A stretch of DNA of 64,000 bases from Chaetoceros tenuissimus (GCA_021927905.1 BLLK01000045.1:1550001-1614000); one strand, 5' to 3'; positions 44,589 through 55,393 are shown, numbered from the stretch's first letter. Notes: generated by a model not told the origin, from the letters alone. Made by a program: numbers and translations.

Positions 44589-45635
44589 TTAAATTTCCGG
44601 AGAGGTTTTATTTTGGTCATTTTTCCCATCATCCAAACTTTGTTCATTTTTACATTTCGTGTAGGATAATCTTCTCTCCTGGGTAGAACCTTGCTCATTT
44701 GAAACTCCGGTTGAGAGATTCTTTGCCAAGTTTTTGGTAACTACCAAGGAAGGGTTTTTCTCCTTGATACTCTGCAATTCTTTCAGAAGCTCGGCGGTCT
44801 CATTCATTCCGGCATGTTCGGCAGTTTGAATAGAATTTCGATTACCTCTTCCCTTACAATCGAATGGAGTCTTTAATGTTATTGATGCACCCCAATCCAC
44901 AAGTAGTTTGCACATTTGCTTCGATCCTCTTTGAGATGCTATATGAAGAGGAGAATATCCATTTTCATCTACTGTATCAATGTTGTCAAAGTTGCCATAA
45001 GCCAAAATCATTGCCGCTATCTGTAAATGAGGTTCTACATTGTTGAGTTTGCTACTACGTCTTTCCTCTGCGGGGTTTGCAACAAGTTTACTCGAAGTCT
45101 CTGTCTTTTTTGTCAGAAAAGCACAAAGATGTAAAACGGAAGAACCTAAATGGTTTTTGGCATTGACGTTTGCGTTATGGTCAAGCAAAGTTTTGACGGT
45201 TTGGACTGATCCAGATCGACATCCCGCAAAGAGAGGCGTGTTTCCATAGATATTTTTTGATTCTCTGATTGGCACAGTCTCTTCTTGATTTATTTCTCCT
45301 TTACTCAAAAGGTCTTGTTCTAATAATAATGCACACGCCTCATCATTCCCAACATTTGCAGCTTCATGTAGAGCAGTATTTTTATTCGAAAGCATCTTTA
45401 CAGAAGGGAGTGCTCCATGCTCCAACAAAACTTTTGTGCATTCCGATTTGGTTTTTGCCGCGAGACTCAAGACGTTACTACCTTCATCTTGATGATTAGG
45501 TGAAATAAAATTAGGGTTTCCTCCTACTTTCAGTGCCTCTTCTAGTGCTTTCACATCACCTTGTCTACAAGCATTTACAACATTTTTATTTGGTGCAAAG
45601 TTTCGATCTTGATTCGTAATAAAGACGTTGTCCAT
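44589..45635 (-). CDS. Ankyrin-repeat protein
   Basis: 348 residues, single exon. About six ankyrin repeats cover residues 15-285; the clearest are NTALHEAANVGNDEACALLL, NTPLFAGCRSGSVQTVKTLL and GYSPLHIASQRGSKQMCKLL. The C-terminal 60 residues are charged and without structure. Ankyrin repeats bind proteins; nothing shows the partner. It is divergent from the gene at 45807 with only 171 bp between the starts. Confidence 0.83.
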   Translation of the reverse strand: MDNVFITNQDRNFAPNKNVVNACRQGDVKALEEALKVGGNPNFISPNHQDEGSNVLSLAAKTKSECTKVLLEHGALPSVKMLSNKNTALHEAANVGNDEACALLLEQDLLSKGEINQEETVPIRESKNIYGNTPLFAGCRSGSVQTVKTLLDHNANVNAKNHLGSSVLHLCAFLTKKTETSSKLVANPAEERRSSKLNNVEPHLQIAAMILAYGNFDNIDTVDENGYSPLHIASQRGSKQMCKLLVDWGASITLKTPFDCKGRGNRNSIQTAEHAGMNETAELLKELQSIKEKNPSLVVTKNLAKNLSTGVSNEQGSTQERRLSYTKCKNEQSLDDGKNDQNKTSPEI

Positions 45636-45806
45636 GATGGGAGAAATGGAGGTGATTTTTACTGTACCTTTGGGAAAAAGTCATACCTTCACAGCACGTC
45701 ATGATTCGATTCGTTCTAGAAGAAAATCAAATTTGCACGAATCCAAGTTTTGTTTTTTGAAACGAAAAGACTTTGGACCTTCTAATTTTCTGCTTTCAAA
45801 TCATAG

Positions 45807-46556
45807 ATGGATCACGATGAAATACTACAACCATTAAACACAGCGATTTCATCTATTTCATGTATACTTAATCAATCCAAAGAAGTAAAGAGAGTTTTTT
45901 TGGATAACATTGAAAAGATTGAAGAATCATTTCATAAGGACATTGATGTCATTCAACAAGAGATTTCTTTAAATTCCTTGAAACCTCGAAAAAGAAATAA
46001 AGCGCAACACTGCTTAAATTTCCATTTGAACAAAAATGGGAACGTGGGCAAAAAGGGTTCGAAATGCGAGCAGATTCGAATTGGAGATGTAGATGAAAAT
46101 TGCAATCAAAACTTCTTTAAAAGTATTGAATCGCTTCTAAACAAGTTCAGCAAAGAAGAAATGTCTCTCGGTCTCAACGATCAATCTTTCAAAAACGAGG
46201 CATACGAAGAGAAAGTGGAAGATTTGCAAAAAAGAAAAAGCGAGGAAATTGTGAAGCTGATTTCTTCTTTTCAGCCAAACAGTTTGAAGAGTACAAGTAC
46301 AACAGCCCCACAAAGACTTGGTGTTGAAAACTTACTGAAAGAAAATGATGAACGCGTAGCAAAACGTAGTACCGGTAGACGAAATGACGATTACTCGAAG
46401 AGGAACAAACGAGACAGTATGGTAGAGAATTTAATGAAACATCGTGAAGAACTTTTCACAAACTTGGAAGATCTTCCGCTATCTGTGCAAAGTGAAGGTG
46501 AAAGTACATCAAAACAAGAGTTTTCTATGTCAAGCGCAATTTCTGAATCTAAATAG
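45807..46556 (+). CDS. Unknown coiled-coil protein
   Basis: 249 residues from the ATG at 45807, a single open frame. It is highly charged with predicted coiled-coil stretches (EVKRVFLDNIEKIEESFHKD and YEEKVEDLQKRKSEEIVKLI). A basic region (RSTGRRNDDYSKRNKRD) precedes the C-terminus. No domain is recognised. The reading frame and the short divergent promoter shared with the ankyrin gene favour a real gene. Confidence 0.62.
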   Translation: MDHDEILQPLNTAISSISCILNQSKEVKRVFLDNIEKIEESFHKDIDVIQQEISLNSLKPRKRNKAQHCLNFHLNKNGNVGKKGSKCEQIRIGDVDENCNQNFFKSIESLLNKFSKEEMSLGLNDQSFKNEAYEEKVEDLQKRKSEEIVKLISSFQPNSLKSTSTTAPQRLGVENLLKENDERVAKRSTGRRNDDYSKRNKRDSMVENLMKHREELFTNLEDLPLSVQSEGESTSKQEFSMSSAISESK

Positions 46557-46856
46557 TGATGACGGAGACTTTGAATAAATGGATAGTTTTTCAACATTAG
46601 TATTTCTTCCGCAGACGAAATGAATGACTATGACATTTCAAATCTTTCTAAAAAGTCGTTCAATTTACTATTTTGGCCTATGTATACATTGTTTTTAGTC
46701 TTCATAGCACAGCTTTGAGCACCCAAATGTCCATGGAAGTCCAAGGTGCGCACTGGACTTCTCTTCTCATACTCACATTTTATTCGCAAGATCGAGACAT
46801 CATCTCCATCGCGGAAGCGATCATAAATACCACAAATACCACGTTGAAAGTCTGAG
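46557..46856. other. Intergenic, no gene seen
   Basis: 300 bp before the secreted cysteine-rich gene. Nothing beyond a possible promoter is visible. Confidence 0.4.
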
Positions 46857-47714
46857 ATGAAACTTCAATTCATCCTTCCTTTTGCTCTGCTATCATGCAA
46901 TACTGCTTCCGCTGAACTGTCTAGGAAACGTGAAGCTGCAACTCCCGAGTCTCTCGGTAAAGAACAATCAGTTCCAATTACACAATTGAAATTGACTGAA
47001 GAAGAGGAATTGTTCTTGAGATATCTCCAGGAAGATTCTTCCCATTCATTCTCTTTATCTGGACCAACTGCCAGTCCATCTCACAGCCCTTCTGCGTCCC
47101 CCTCAGCAAAACCGTCACCATCTCCTTCAAAATCTCCTACCAGGGCTCCAATTATTGGTACTAGATCACCAACCAAGGCTCCAGTAGGCGATTCACCAGG
47201 CGTATGTAAGGATTCAGGATGTGCTGTTGAGCGTATTGCTGACTTTTCAGGCAGAAAGCTGCAAGCAGCGGTTGGATCAATCACAACTAGATCATGTAAA
47301 TGGGTAGGAAGAAAGAACACAACAAAGCGTTGCTCTTACAAATATATGACTTCTCACTGTCCAGACACTTGCGGTACATGCAGCTTGTATCAATGCTCAG
47401 ATTCCCTTGCAACATTTTATTTGTGGCAGTCAGATAAAGAGACATGTGCATCTCTTGCAGCATTGACTGATGTAAAGATTGAGAAATTTTGTAGATACAA
47501 AACTGTTGCAGGCAAATGTCCTGTAACATGTGGTGCATGTTCAAAGAGTGATAAAGACTGTGCTGATAGTGATAAAGAATTTCGTTTGAAAACAAAGAAG
47601 AGAACTTGCACTCATGTTGCAAACAAGCCAAAACTTTGTAATAAGAACGGAGTTGCAGCAACATGCAGAAAAACTTGTGGCTATTCAAACACTGAACTTG
47701 GCATTTCTTGTTAA
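46857..47714 (+). CDS. Secreted protein with Ser/Pro-rich linker and three cysteine-rich modules
   Basis: 285 residues. A signal peptide (MKLQFILPFALLSCNTASA) is followed by an acidic segment, then a Ser/Pro-rich linker with SPS repeats (SPSKSPT), likely glycosylated, and three modules of about 45 residues. Each module has about six cysteines with a closing CP.TC..C or CRKTCG pattern, reminiscent of ShK-type folds. The esterase at 8598-10235 ends in the same kind of modules. They probably mediate extracellular binding. No enzyme domain is present, so the role may be cell-wall or mucilage attachment; this is inference. Confidence 0.82.
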   Translation: MKLQFILPFALLSCNTASAELSRKREAATPESLGKEQSVPITQLKLTEEEELFLRYLQEDSSHSFSLSGPTASPSHSPSASPSAKPSPSPSKSPTRAPIIGTRSPTKAPVGDSPGVCKDSGCAVERIADFSGRKLQAAVGSITTRSCKWVGRKNTTKRCSYKYMTSHCPDTCGTCSLYQCSDSLATFYLWQSDKETCASLAALTDVKIEKFCRYKTVAGKCPVTCGACSKSDKDCADSDKEFRLKTKKRTCTHVANKPKLCNKNGVAATCRKTCGYSNTELGISC

Positions 47715-48254
47715 AAGAACAATCCAAAAGTCTTTGTAGATCTACTATTTCCTTACAATCCAATCTTTGTTATCATCGTGTAAACTACTAAGTTTTCCAT
47801 TAGATTTTAGATGGCTTGTACTTTTATGTTTGACGTTTTATTTATGACACTAAAACAACAATGTGGAAGAGATATGAGTTCATACATACACACATATTTC
47901 AATTGCAAGAATGGGGCGAAGTGCATATTCATTTCAGATGAAGAAGATGATGAAGTTTGATTGATGTATCTCTGTGTAGATAATAAAACCGAGAGGATAC
48001 TCACAGAAATGGAATTGAGAAAGTGCACCAATCTTCACTCAATCGTGTCTGCTTTGGGGTCGTTTTATGTCTTACAATGACTGAATTACAAATAGGTTTT
48101 GAGCTCCACTCATTCCACGCGTCACTGGACTGAGTATCTTTGCTTTGTATCTTTTCCTCCTCTCAATTTGATTTCAATGTTATGGTGAAATAGGCGATAA
48201 AGGAGTATTCCACATAACACATTTGACGATAGTCTCAACCTTTTTGCAAACGAA
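47715..48254. other. Intergenic, no gene seen
   Basis: 540 bp upstream of the E1 gene. AT-rich; it should contain the 3' end of the preceding transcript and the E1 promoter. No motif was recognised. Confidence 0.45.
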
Positions 48255-51200
48255 ATGATTCTACACTTTGCGATACTTCTTTTGAGCGTTCAGAATATCT
48301 ACATCACTTTAGTAGATGCCTCTCAATTCAATCTGGGTAATAATGATGTATTTACCAGTAAGCCATCATTTATACAAAATCAACAGTTCAAATCAAAATG
48401 TAGAAATGTCTTGCCAACATTGAGATGTGGAGGTGTTGAGGATATATCATCCGATTCACTTGACGAAACTGAAGTAGAATCAGATGAAGAGAGATACTCT
48501 AGACAATTCTACACGCTTGGGGCAAGAGCTCACTCACTTGTACGAACTTCAACTATATTGATTGATGGTCCACCAACATCGGGATTGTTATACGAATCTA
48601 TGAAAAACCTTGCTCTTTCAGGAGTCGGAAACATTGTCCTATTGCTCAATGAGTCAGATACAAAACAAGCAAAACTTGAATCTCTTTATTTTCTCGATAC
48701 TTTGGACGATCTTGGAAATTCATATCGTAGAGGAGCAATGAATGAATGCTTTCCGAATCATGGCGATTCAGACATTAATGATGTCGACCTATTGGTAGAA
48801 TTTATTCGTAGACTGAATCCTAGTGTGAAGATATCAATCATGAAAAGAAAGGACTTCCTTGATTCGGTTGACAAATTAGGCAATGAAGATTCTTCTATTG
48901 AAATAAGAGATGCTTTAGGCGAAAATCCTGTTTTGTTATGCATAGACAGACCGCAATCGACGCAAATATTGTTGAATGATGCTTGTCGAAATATTGATGA
49001 CTCGATTTCATTCCAGGGTCAGAGCTGCATACCGTTTATTTCCATAGAGACTGCTGGAGTATACGGCAAAGCCTTTTGCGACTTTGGTGACAACTTTCAT
49101 GTTGTTGACGAGGACGGTGAATCCCCTAAGGCTACACTGATTGATCACATTGAAAATGGTGCCGAAATCGTCATGCATTGTGTTGAAGGAGAAAGACACG
49201 ATGTTTCAAAAGGAGATGAAATTACATTTCAATGGAAGAATGGAGTTGAAGAAGAGGTGGACCTTCATGATATTAGATGCATAGTGACATATGTGAACAA
49301 TCCAACAAGTTTTAAGGTGAAATTCCTATATGGATCTGAAGACGATGACCTTCTAGAGGGTGATAAACTTGACGACATGATTTCTATGTTGAATACGAAT
49401 GCGAATACTTTTGAACGAAAAAAGATTCCAAGAGCGGTATCATTTCTTTCAATGAGAGAAGCGATATCAGCAAAAGATGACCCATCAAAGGAGATTTTTG
49501 CGGCATCTGACCTTGACAAAAGTTTTGATCCAACTCGACGCTCGGCGGTGATGTCATGTTTCTCTACCCTTGAATCTTTCGTCAGAGAAAACAACAGCTT
49601 ACCTTGTCATGATGATAAAGAAGACTTTATAGAAAGTTGCATAGGTAGCTCTAGCGATGAAAGCAAGAACTTCAAAAAAATTTCTTCATCGTTTGTTCAA
49701 TCTTCAAGAGCTAAGTTTACTCCCCTGCAAGCAATCTACGGAGCAGTCGGTGCACAAGAAGCCTTGAAAGCCGCTTCCGGCCTATATAACCCTATCAAAC
49801 AATTTCTTCTATACGACTGTGATGAAGTGTTGCAAAAAGCAGGTAAGACCAGCGTTGAAAGCTCAACAGGAATGAAATGGATTCTTGGAAAGAAATTGTG
49901 TAAGAAGTTGTCTGGTCAAAAACTTTTTGTAGTTGGATCTGGAGCTATTGGATGCGAGATATTGAAAAACTTGTCAGCTATGAATGTTGGAACTAGTAAA
50001 AAGATGAACGGTAGTGTCATTCTAACTGATATGGATACCATCGAAAAATCAAATCTAAGTAGACAGCTTCTTTTCAGGGACTCTGATGTTGGTAAATTCA
50101 AAAGTGTTGCGGCCAAGGAAGCTATCGAAAGATTCAATCCAAAAATTCGTATGGATGTACATACGAGTAAGGTCGGAGACGACTCAAAAGAGACTTATTT
50201 TGATGGAAAGTTTTGGTCTAATGGGATAGACATTGTATTGAATGCATTGGATAACGTTGAAGCTCGGCTTTTCATTGATTCACAATGCGTAGCAAATCAA
50301 AAGGCACTGGTTGACGCTGGTACACTTGGAGCCAAAGGAAATGTACAAGTTGTCGTCCCAAAACAAAGTGAAAGTTATGCTTCTTCATCTGACCCTCCAG
50401 AACCAACTATACCTGTTTGTACCCTTAAAAATTTCCCTTATGAAATTAGTCATACAATTCAATGGGGTAGAGACCTTTTCGACGGTTTATTTACGCGAAG
50501 ACCAAGCCAGGTGAATGAAAGCAAAGAGTCTTTGCTAGAATCAAAACCTTCAGAATTTGCAAAATCACTGTTTGATAAGCTTGGGGAAGATGCAGCTATA
50601 CAAATGGCCATAGAGCTAGCTGAGGATTGTGCATCTTATGACGAAGAAAGTTTCCGAAAAGAATCTTTGAGTTGGGCATGCAATCTCGCAAAAAAATTAT
50701 TCTATGACTCGATGAATCAACTTCTCAAGCAGCATCCAATAGATAGCACAGACGAAGATGACAAACCATTTTGGTCTGGTACGCGTAAAGCTCCAACCCC
50801 ATTATTGTACTCTGCAGGTAGTTCTGATGATGGAGAGACTGCAAATAAGTATCTCATTGATTTTGTGCAATACACTGGGAGACTCCGTATGGAAATGTAT
50901 GGTGAAGGAATTTTTGACGTTAGCAAAGAAGAAGCAAAAGAAGCCTTACTAGACTTTCTGGAATCCATCGACAATGACATCGATGAGGAGGAAGAGGAGT
51001 CCTTCCAGAAAAAAATCACTTCAAAGGTCAAAGCAGCAAAAACGAACTTGTCGGGGATCGCAAGTGATTTGAACATTGCAGAATTTGAGAAAGATGACGA
51101 TACGAACGGGCATGTTGCTTTTGTCACTGCTGCCAGTAATCTTCGTGCGCTGGCGTATGGAATCACACCTGTTGATGCAATGGAAACTCGAAGAGTAGCA

Positions 51201-51827
51201 GGTCGAATTGTACCAGCTATGATCACTACCACAGCCTTTGTTTCCGCATTATCCTGTATTGAGTTGGTGAAGCTCACACAAAAGGCTGACCTAAAATATC
51301 ACCGCAATGCGTTCATTAATCTCGCATTACCATTCTTTGCGTTCACATCGCCTTTGCCTGCTGAAGAAATAAATGGACTTCATGGGTCTACATACACAAT
51401 TTGGGATAGAATTTTAGTAAAGGAGTCGGAGAAGCAATTCAACAAGGGTGGAATGACATTACGTCGTTTCATACGTCAAATCAATAAGAAGGCGAGTACT
51501 GATGAAGATCCTATAGAAGTTTCAAACATTTCATTTGGTCCATATATGATTTATGCGAACTTTTTACACGAAGATGACGATGAAATAATGGACACACCGA
51601 TCAAAGAATTGGTTATTGATGCCATTAGTAGTGGTGATATTGAAGACGACGACTTTGGAAATGAAGATGGAGGAGATGTAGCATTGAACGAGTCACAGCA
51701 GACTGAAATTGCAGCAGTAGAAAATAAAGACTTTCTTGATTTCACTGTTATTGCCGAGGATCCTAATACTGGCGAAGAAGCGGAGCTCCCACCAGTACGT
51801 CTTCGCTCTTTTATTCAAGAGGATTAG
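48255..51827 (+). CDS. Ubiquitin-activating enzyme E1 with an N-terminal signal peptide (likely periplastidial SELMA E1)
   Basis: 1190 residues, no intron. Domains follow UBA1 order: inactive adenylation half (RYSRQFYTLGARAHSL), four-helix region, active adenylation half (VVGSGAIGCEILKN; ILTDMDTIEKSNLSRQLLFR), catalytic cysteine Cys722 in IPVCTLKNFP, second catalytic half-domain, and a C-terminal ubiquitin-fold domain. The enzyme adenylates ubiquitin (or a relative) and passes it to an E2. Unlike cytosolic E1, the protein begins with a signal peptide (MILHFAILLLSVQNIYITLV) and a transit-like stretch of about 50 residues. The predicted residue after VDA is Ser, not Phe, which in diatoms favours the periplastidial compartment over the stroma. 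There the SELMA machinery moves proteins across the second outermost plastid membrane. Compartment is inference. Confidence 0.88.
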   Translation: MILHFAILLLSVQNIYITLVDASQFNLGNNDVFTSKPSFIQNQQFKSKCRNVLPTLRCGGVEDISSDSLDETEVESDEERYSRQFYTLGARAHSLVRTSTILIDGPPTSGLLYESMKNLALSGVGNIVLLLNESDTKQAKLESLYFLDTLDDLGNSYRRGAMNECFPNHGDSDINDVDLLVEFIRRLNPSVKISIMKRKDFLDSVDKLGNEDSSIEIRDALGENPVLLCIDRPQSTQILLNDACRNIDDSISFQGQSCIPFISIETAGVYGKAFCDFGDNFHVVDEDGESPKATLIDHIENGAEIVMHCVEGERHDVSKGDEITFQWKNGVEEEVDLHDIRCIVTYVNNPTSFKVKFLYGSEDDDLLEGDKLDDMISMLNTNANTFERKKIPRAVSFLSMREAISAKDDPSKEIFAASDLDKSFDPTRRSAVMSCFSTLESFVRENNSLPCHDDKEDFIESCIGSSSDESKNFKKISSSFVQSSRAKFTPLQAIYGAVGAQEALKAASGLYNPIKQFLLYDCDEVLQKAGKTSVESSTGMKWILGKKLCKKLSGQKLFVVGSGAIGCEILKNLSAMNVGTSKKMNGSVILTDMDTIEKSNLSRQLLFRDSDVGKFKSVAAKEAIERFNPKIRMDVHTSKVGDDSKETYFDGKFWSNGIDIVLNALDNVEARLFIDSQCVANQKALVDAGTLGAKGNVQVVVPKQSESYASSSDPPEPTIPVCTLKNFPYEISHTIQWGRDLFDGLFTRRPSQVNESKESLLESKPSEFAKSLFDKLGEDAAIQMAIELAEDCASYDEESFRKESLSWACNLAKKLFYDSMNQLLKQHPIDSTDEDDKPFWSGTRKAPTPLLYSAGSSDDGETANKYLIDFVQYTGRLRMEMYGEGIFDVSKEEAKEALLDFLESIDNDIDEEEEESFQKKITSKVKAAKTNLSGIASDLNIAEFEKDDDTNGHVAFVTAASNLRALAYGITPVDAMETRRVAGRIVPAMITTTAFVSALSCIELVKLTQKADLKYHRNAFINLALPFFAFTSPLPAEEINGLHGSTYTIWDRILVKESEKQFNKGGMTLRRFIRQINKKASTDEDPIEVSNISFGPYMIYANFLHEDDDEIMDTPIKELVIDAISSGDIEDDDFGNEDGGDVALNESQQTEIAAVENKDFLDFTVIAEDPNTGEEAELPPVRLRSFIQED

Positions 51828-52051
51828 AATTATTAATCGTTTTAAAAATAAAAATGAAAAGATTGAAATTCATTCAATTTGGATTCTTCAGAAGAAGTTT
51901 GCGCGGGCTTTCGTGTCTTTTAAAGCCATTCCCGAGGGACTCGGCGGAAAATACCATCTCACTCATTTTGACTCGACTCGTTTGCACCAAAGCATTTACT
52001 CACATCTTTTATTTCATTCCCCTCTTTAATTCATAATACATAACTTCAATA

Positions 52052-55000
52052 ATGCCTATGCGATTCGGATCTAGAAGGAGAGCATTCAAGGCTGCATCTG
52101 CGGATGGGAACTTTGATGATAACATCGGTTTCGACGCTCAGATTGTACGTGCTAGGTCCGACGAAACATGGCAACCTATGAATGTTACTGCATTCAAGAC
52201 TAATAGTAATAGAACTAGTGAAGAATCGTCTCCTACATATTCTAACTCGGGAAGCTTTCACAAGGAAGAACGAGGCTTGAACCTCACAAGTAACACTTTG
52301 GAGGTGACATCAGTTGATGATGCATCTCCTATGAAAAAGTATGAAAAGAAAGCTACAACATCTTCAGAACCTATAGGAGAAAATATATCTAGTAAGGGGA
52401 AAGGAAAGAAGGGTCGTTTCAAATTCATGAAATTTAGGAAAAAGAAAGGCAAACATTCTAGGAAGAGCAAGAAAGGCAAAGATAGCAATGGATTGAATCC
52501 AGACATGTCACTAGATGAAATTATTGACAGAACAGGTATGCAATATCTCAACGATAGTTATGACAATGATCTCTTGAATGAATTGAGTGTATACGAGAGC
52601 GAAACAGGAACATCGTTTGCTGGTGACCACACAAGCACTTGGGCGGCGGATGAAGTACAAGATTATGAATACGGAGATGAAGAGGAAGTGCATCGAGATG
52701 AAAGAAATTATTCTGCTCCACCATCTTCGGATTTCAATCAAGACTTTCATCAAGAAAGTAGTCAAGAACAAGATGGTTTCTTTGCTCCCACCTTTAACTG
52801 GAGTAAAGCTGGTGATTTCTCTGAAGAAGCTGATGATTCAGCGTTTCAATCTTTTGCTTTGAATGATGACTGGGATCCAACCTCTTGCGATTTTGCATCA
52901 TTTGATGATAGTAATGGCTTTGGTGAAGTTCTTGTTGGAGGAAATAATACGCTTGTTTCAAATGAAATGTTTTCTGATGTGAATTCTGGTCTCCCCAAAA
53001 CTCCCGACGAGAGTTTACATTCCATTGTAGACATGAGAACACCAGAACAACAAGGACCGAAAAAGCAAATTGTACCCGAACGACCAACGAAACAACCTTC
53101 AGGTCCTATTGATCTTGACACTCTTGAGCCTTACAATAGTCCACGAAAGTCAAAATCTCACATCTACGATGAAACTCAATCTACGAAAATCAATTTGTAC
53201 GAGAGTAGCTCATTTGATGAAGAAAAGGCATCTTCTAGCTATGATGAAACAAATTTGGTAGAGACCCACAACTTCAGTCCAGATAGAGCAAGTGCTTTTA
53301 GTAGCTATAGCGATCAAAAGAAAAAACACGAATCTGCTCAGTTGACCCTTGGTGTCCTAGCCCAAATTAGTGGACTTGCGGATTTTGATGCTAGAACTAC
53401 TGATGACTATGGACAATTTTATCACGAAAAAAATGATAGCTTCGATGACCATGATGAAGAAATTGCAAATGCTACCAAGCAACTTTTGGAAGATCACGAG
53501 AAATCCAGTCCTGAAGAAGTGGATGAAGATGAATCAGATTTTAGTTTCAAGCACATTGAAGATTCTATTACTCCCCTTGGCTTTCAAGAGCAATCGCTTT
53601 TTGCTGCTGATCAATCTGAGATCATTAGGGACGTCGAAACTCCTAAGAGTCCAACTCCTCCATCCCCATTCCACGCCAATATTTCAGGAATACCAGATGA
53701 TAGCCAAGATCAAGTCTATATCAATGAGATTTCCGATGATAATGTTGATCCTCGTGCTCTTGCTAGTGCTTTTGAAGATGCAGGAATGGAATATGAATTG
53801 AATACTATTGAAGCTGAAACAGAAATGAACAATCTTTTGTCCAATGTTAAAGGGACCTATGAATTACCATCAGACTTTGATTTTGATGAGAAAACTGAAG
53901 ATCATGAAAATTCGGGAAATGACCTTCCTGTGTCTGATATCAAAAGCTTTTGGCAAGAGAAAGGAAAGAAGCTGCAATCAATTCAGACTGAATTACATGA
54001 AACTAAGCCAGCTGTCAATGTAGATTGGCCAGATGCACCTGTGAATTTACATTTAAGAGAGAAAGGAAGTAAGGAGATAAAGTCCCATCACAATTGGGAT
54101 GTTCCGACCAGTGTCATAGCTGATCCTGCTGCATCAATTGCAGAAATGAGTTCAATATGTGAACAGAGCTTTGATCCAACAGACGATGGTCAACCAACAA
54201 GAAGAAAGTCTGCAAAGGAAGTTTATCGTGCAACAAAAACAACTTCTTCTGTTAATTCTTCAAAAGGTTTCTTCTGGCGATCTCATCCCGAAAAACCAAA
54301 TGTGATGAATAAAATTGATATTCAAAGATCCAAATCCCGAAGAAGAGCCGCCAAGGCAGAACCGAAAGATAACTTTTCAACGCCCAAGAATATCAAAATT
54401 AAAAAGAAAGAGGATGCACCGAAGTCAAACAGAGATCTAGCTTCCGAAAAATCAATAAGAAGTTCCACTTCCCAGAAATCCGCAAAAAGTTCTACTTCAC
54501 AAAAATCTCAAATAGAGGATGTGTCTGAGCTGCTAGTGCGTATCGCATCGTCGAGAGGAAAAGAGAAGACAGCTTCAATCACTACATCAAACAGAGGCAA
54601 TACGTCTTCAACATTTTCTACTAATAATGCATCAGTTCCTTGGGATAAAAAGAATTTGAAACTGCGAAGTGTTCAGACAAATGAAAAGGCTTCGAATAGC
54701 AAAAGTACTTCTGAGATCAAAGATAGTGATAGGTCATCTCCTACAGCTGAATGGAGAAAGAGTATCGAGGCAAAGATTAAGTTCACAAGCGACAAGGTTA
54801 GAGCAGCGAGAAATGAAGCCTTTTCATCGAGCAACACAGTTCCTGTGAAGCCTTCAGTAATTGCCTCAAAATTCAGCAACATGAAGCGTCACCCATCTCC
54901 ATTCCAGGCCAATAGGCACTCATTTGTTACAAAGCTTCAGGAAGAACCAGGTATGAAGGCGAAGAATCCAACGGCCAATATTAAAAACGAGTCTATTACC

Positions 55001-55207
55001 CAGAAAAATGAGCAAAGTTTTGTTGAGGATGACAAAATTAGTGCATGCAGCACATCAATTTCAGATAGAATCAAGCAATTTGAAACTTCTAAACAATCAG
55101 ATGCAGGCAAATCAAGTGCCTTTAGTCGTGGAAAAACTCCTCTCAATTCTTATGCTCTCAATAAACTTCGTACTGTCACCAATAGTGTGGGTGGACTTTG
55201 GTCATAA
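52052..55207 (+). CDS. Large disordered acidic/Ser-rich protein, unknown
   Basis: 1051 residues from the ATG at 52052, no intron. No domain is recognised. A basic patch (about residues 115-150, with KFMKFRKKKGKHSRKSKKGK) could bind membranes, RNA or act as nuclear signal. The middle is rich in Asp, Glu and Ser with many short aromatic spots such as FQSFALNDDW and DFSEEADD. A repeat STSQKSAKSSTSQKS lies near 800-815. The C-terminus has two helical stretches (ISDRIKQFETSK and LNKLRTVTNSVGGLWS). Low complexity over 3 kb without a stop makes a real gene likely. Confidence 0.7.
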   Translation: MPMRFGSRRRAFKAASADGNFDDNIGFDAQIVRARSDETWQPMNVTAFKTNSNRTSEESSPTYSNSGSFHKEERGLNLTSNTLEVTSVDDASPMKKYEKKATTSSEPIGENISSKGKGKKGRFKFMKFRKKKGKHSRKSKKGKDSNGLNPDMSLDEIIDRTGMQYLNDSYDNDLLNELSVYESETGTSFAGDHTSTWAADEVQDYEYGDEEEVHRDERNYSAPPSSDFNQDFHQESSQEQDGFFAPTFNWSKAGDFSEEADDSAFQSFALNDDWDPTSCDFASFDDSNGFGEVLVGGNNTLVSNEMFSDVNSGLPKTPDESLHSIVDMRTPEQQGPKKQIVPERPTKQPSGPIDLDTLEPYNSPRKSKSHIYDETQSTKINLYESSSFDEEKASSSYDETNLVETHNFSPDRASAFSSYSDQKKKHESAQLTLGVLAQISGLADFDARTTDDYGQFYHEKNDSFDDHDEEIANATKQLLEDHEKSSPEEVDEDESDFSFKHIEDSITPLGFQEQSLFAADQSEIIRDVETPKSPTPPSPFHANISGIPDDSQDQVYINEISDDNVDPRALASAFEDAGMEYELNTIEAETEMNNLLSNVKGTYELPSDFDFDEKTEDHENSGNDLPVSDIKSFWQEKGKKLQSIQTELHETKPAVNVDWPDAPVNLHLREKGSKEIKSHHNWDVPTSVIADPAASIAEMSSICEQSFDPTDDGQPTRRKSAKEVYRATKTTSSVNSSKGFFWRSHPEKPNVMNKIDIQRSKSRRRAAKAEPKDNFSTPKNIKIKKKEDAPKSNRDLASEKSIRSSTSQKSAKSSTSQKSQIEDVSELLVRIASSRGKEKTASITTSNRGNTSSTFSTNNASVPWDKKNLKLRSVQTNEKASNSKSTSEIKDSDRSSPTAEWRKSIEAKIKFTSDKVRAARNEAFSSSNTVPVKPSVIASKFSNMKRHPSPFQANRHSFVTKLQEEPGMKAKNPTANIKNESITQKNEQSFVEDDKISACSTSISDRIKQFETSKQSDAGKSSAFSRGKTPLNSYALNKLRTVTNSVGGLWS

Positions 55208-55393
55208 TGTATGAAAAACATGTGTCTAAGATAAAAGATGTACTATACATTTCATTAATTGATAATCGGATAAATTACTTTTCTTTTTTCTGCTTTTAGA
55301 ATAGAGCCTAAATAGCGTGGAGGGTGAAACAAGATGTACTACACAAAATTAAATATTCTACCATCTTCTTCATTGCCTAAACTTGTCTCAAAC

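Noticed and set aside
51854-52036. 60-codon plus-strand frame before the large disordered protein
   Set aside because: Phe/Arg-rich without features; it lies in the probable 5' untranslated region of the next gene.
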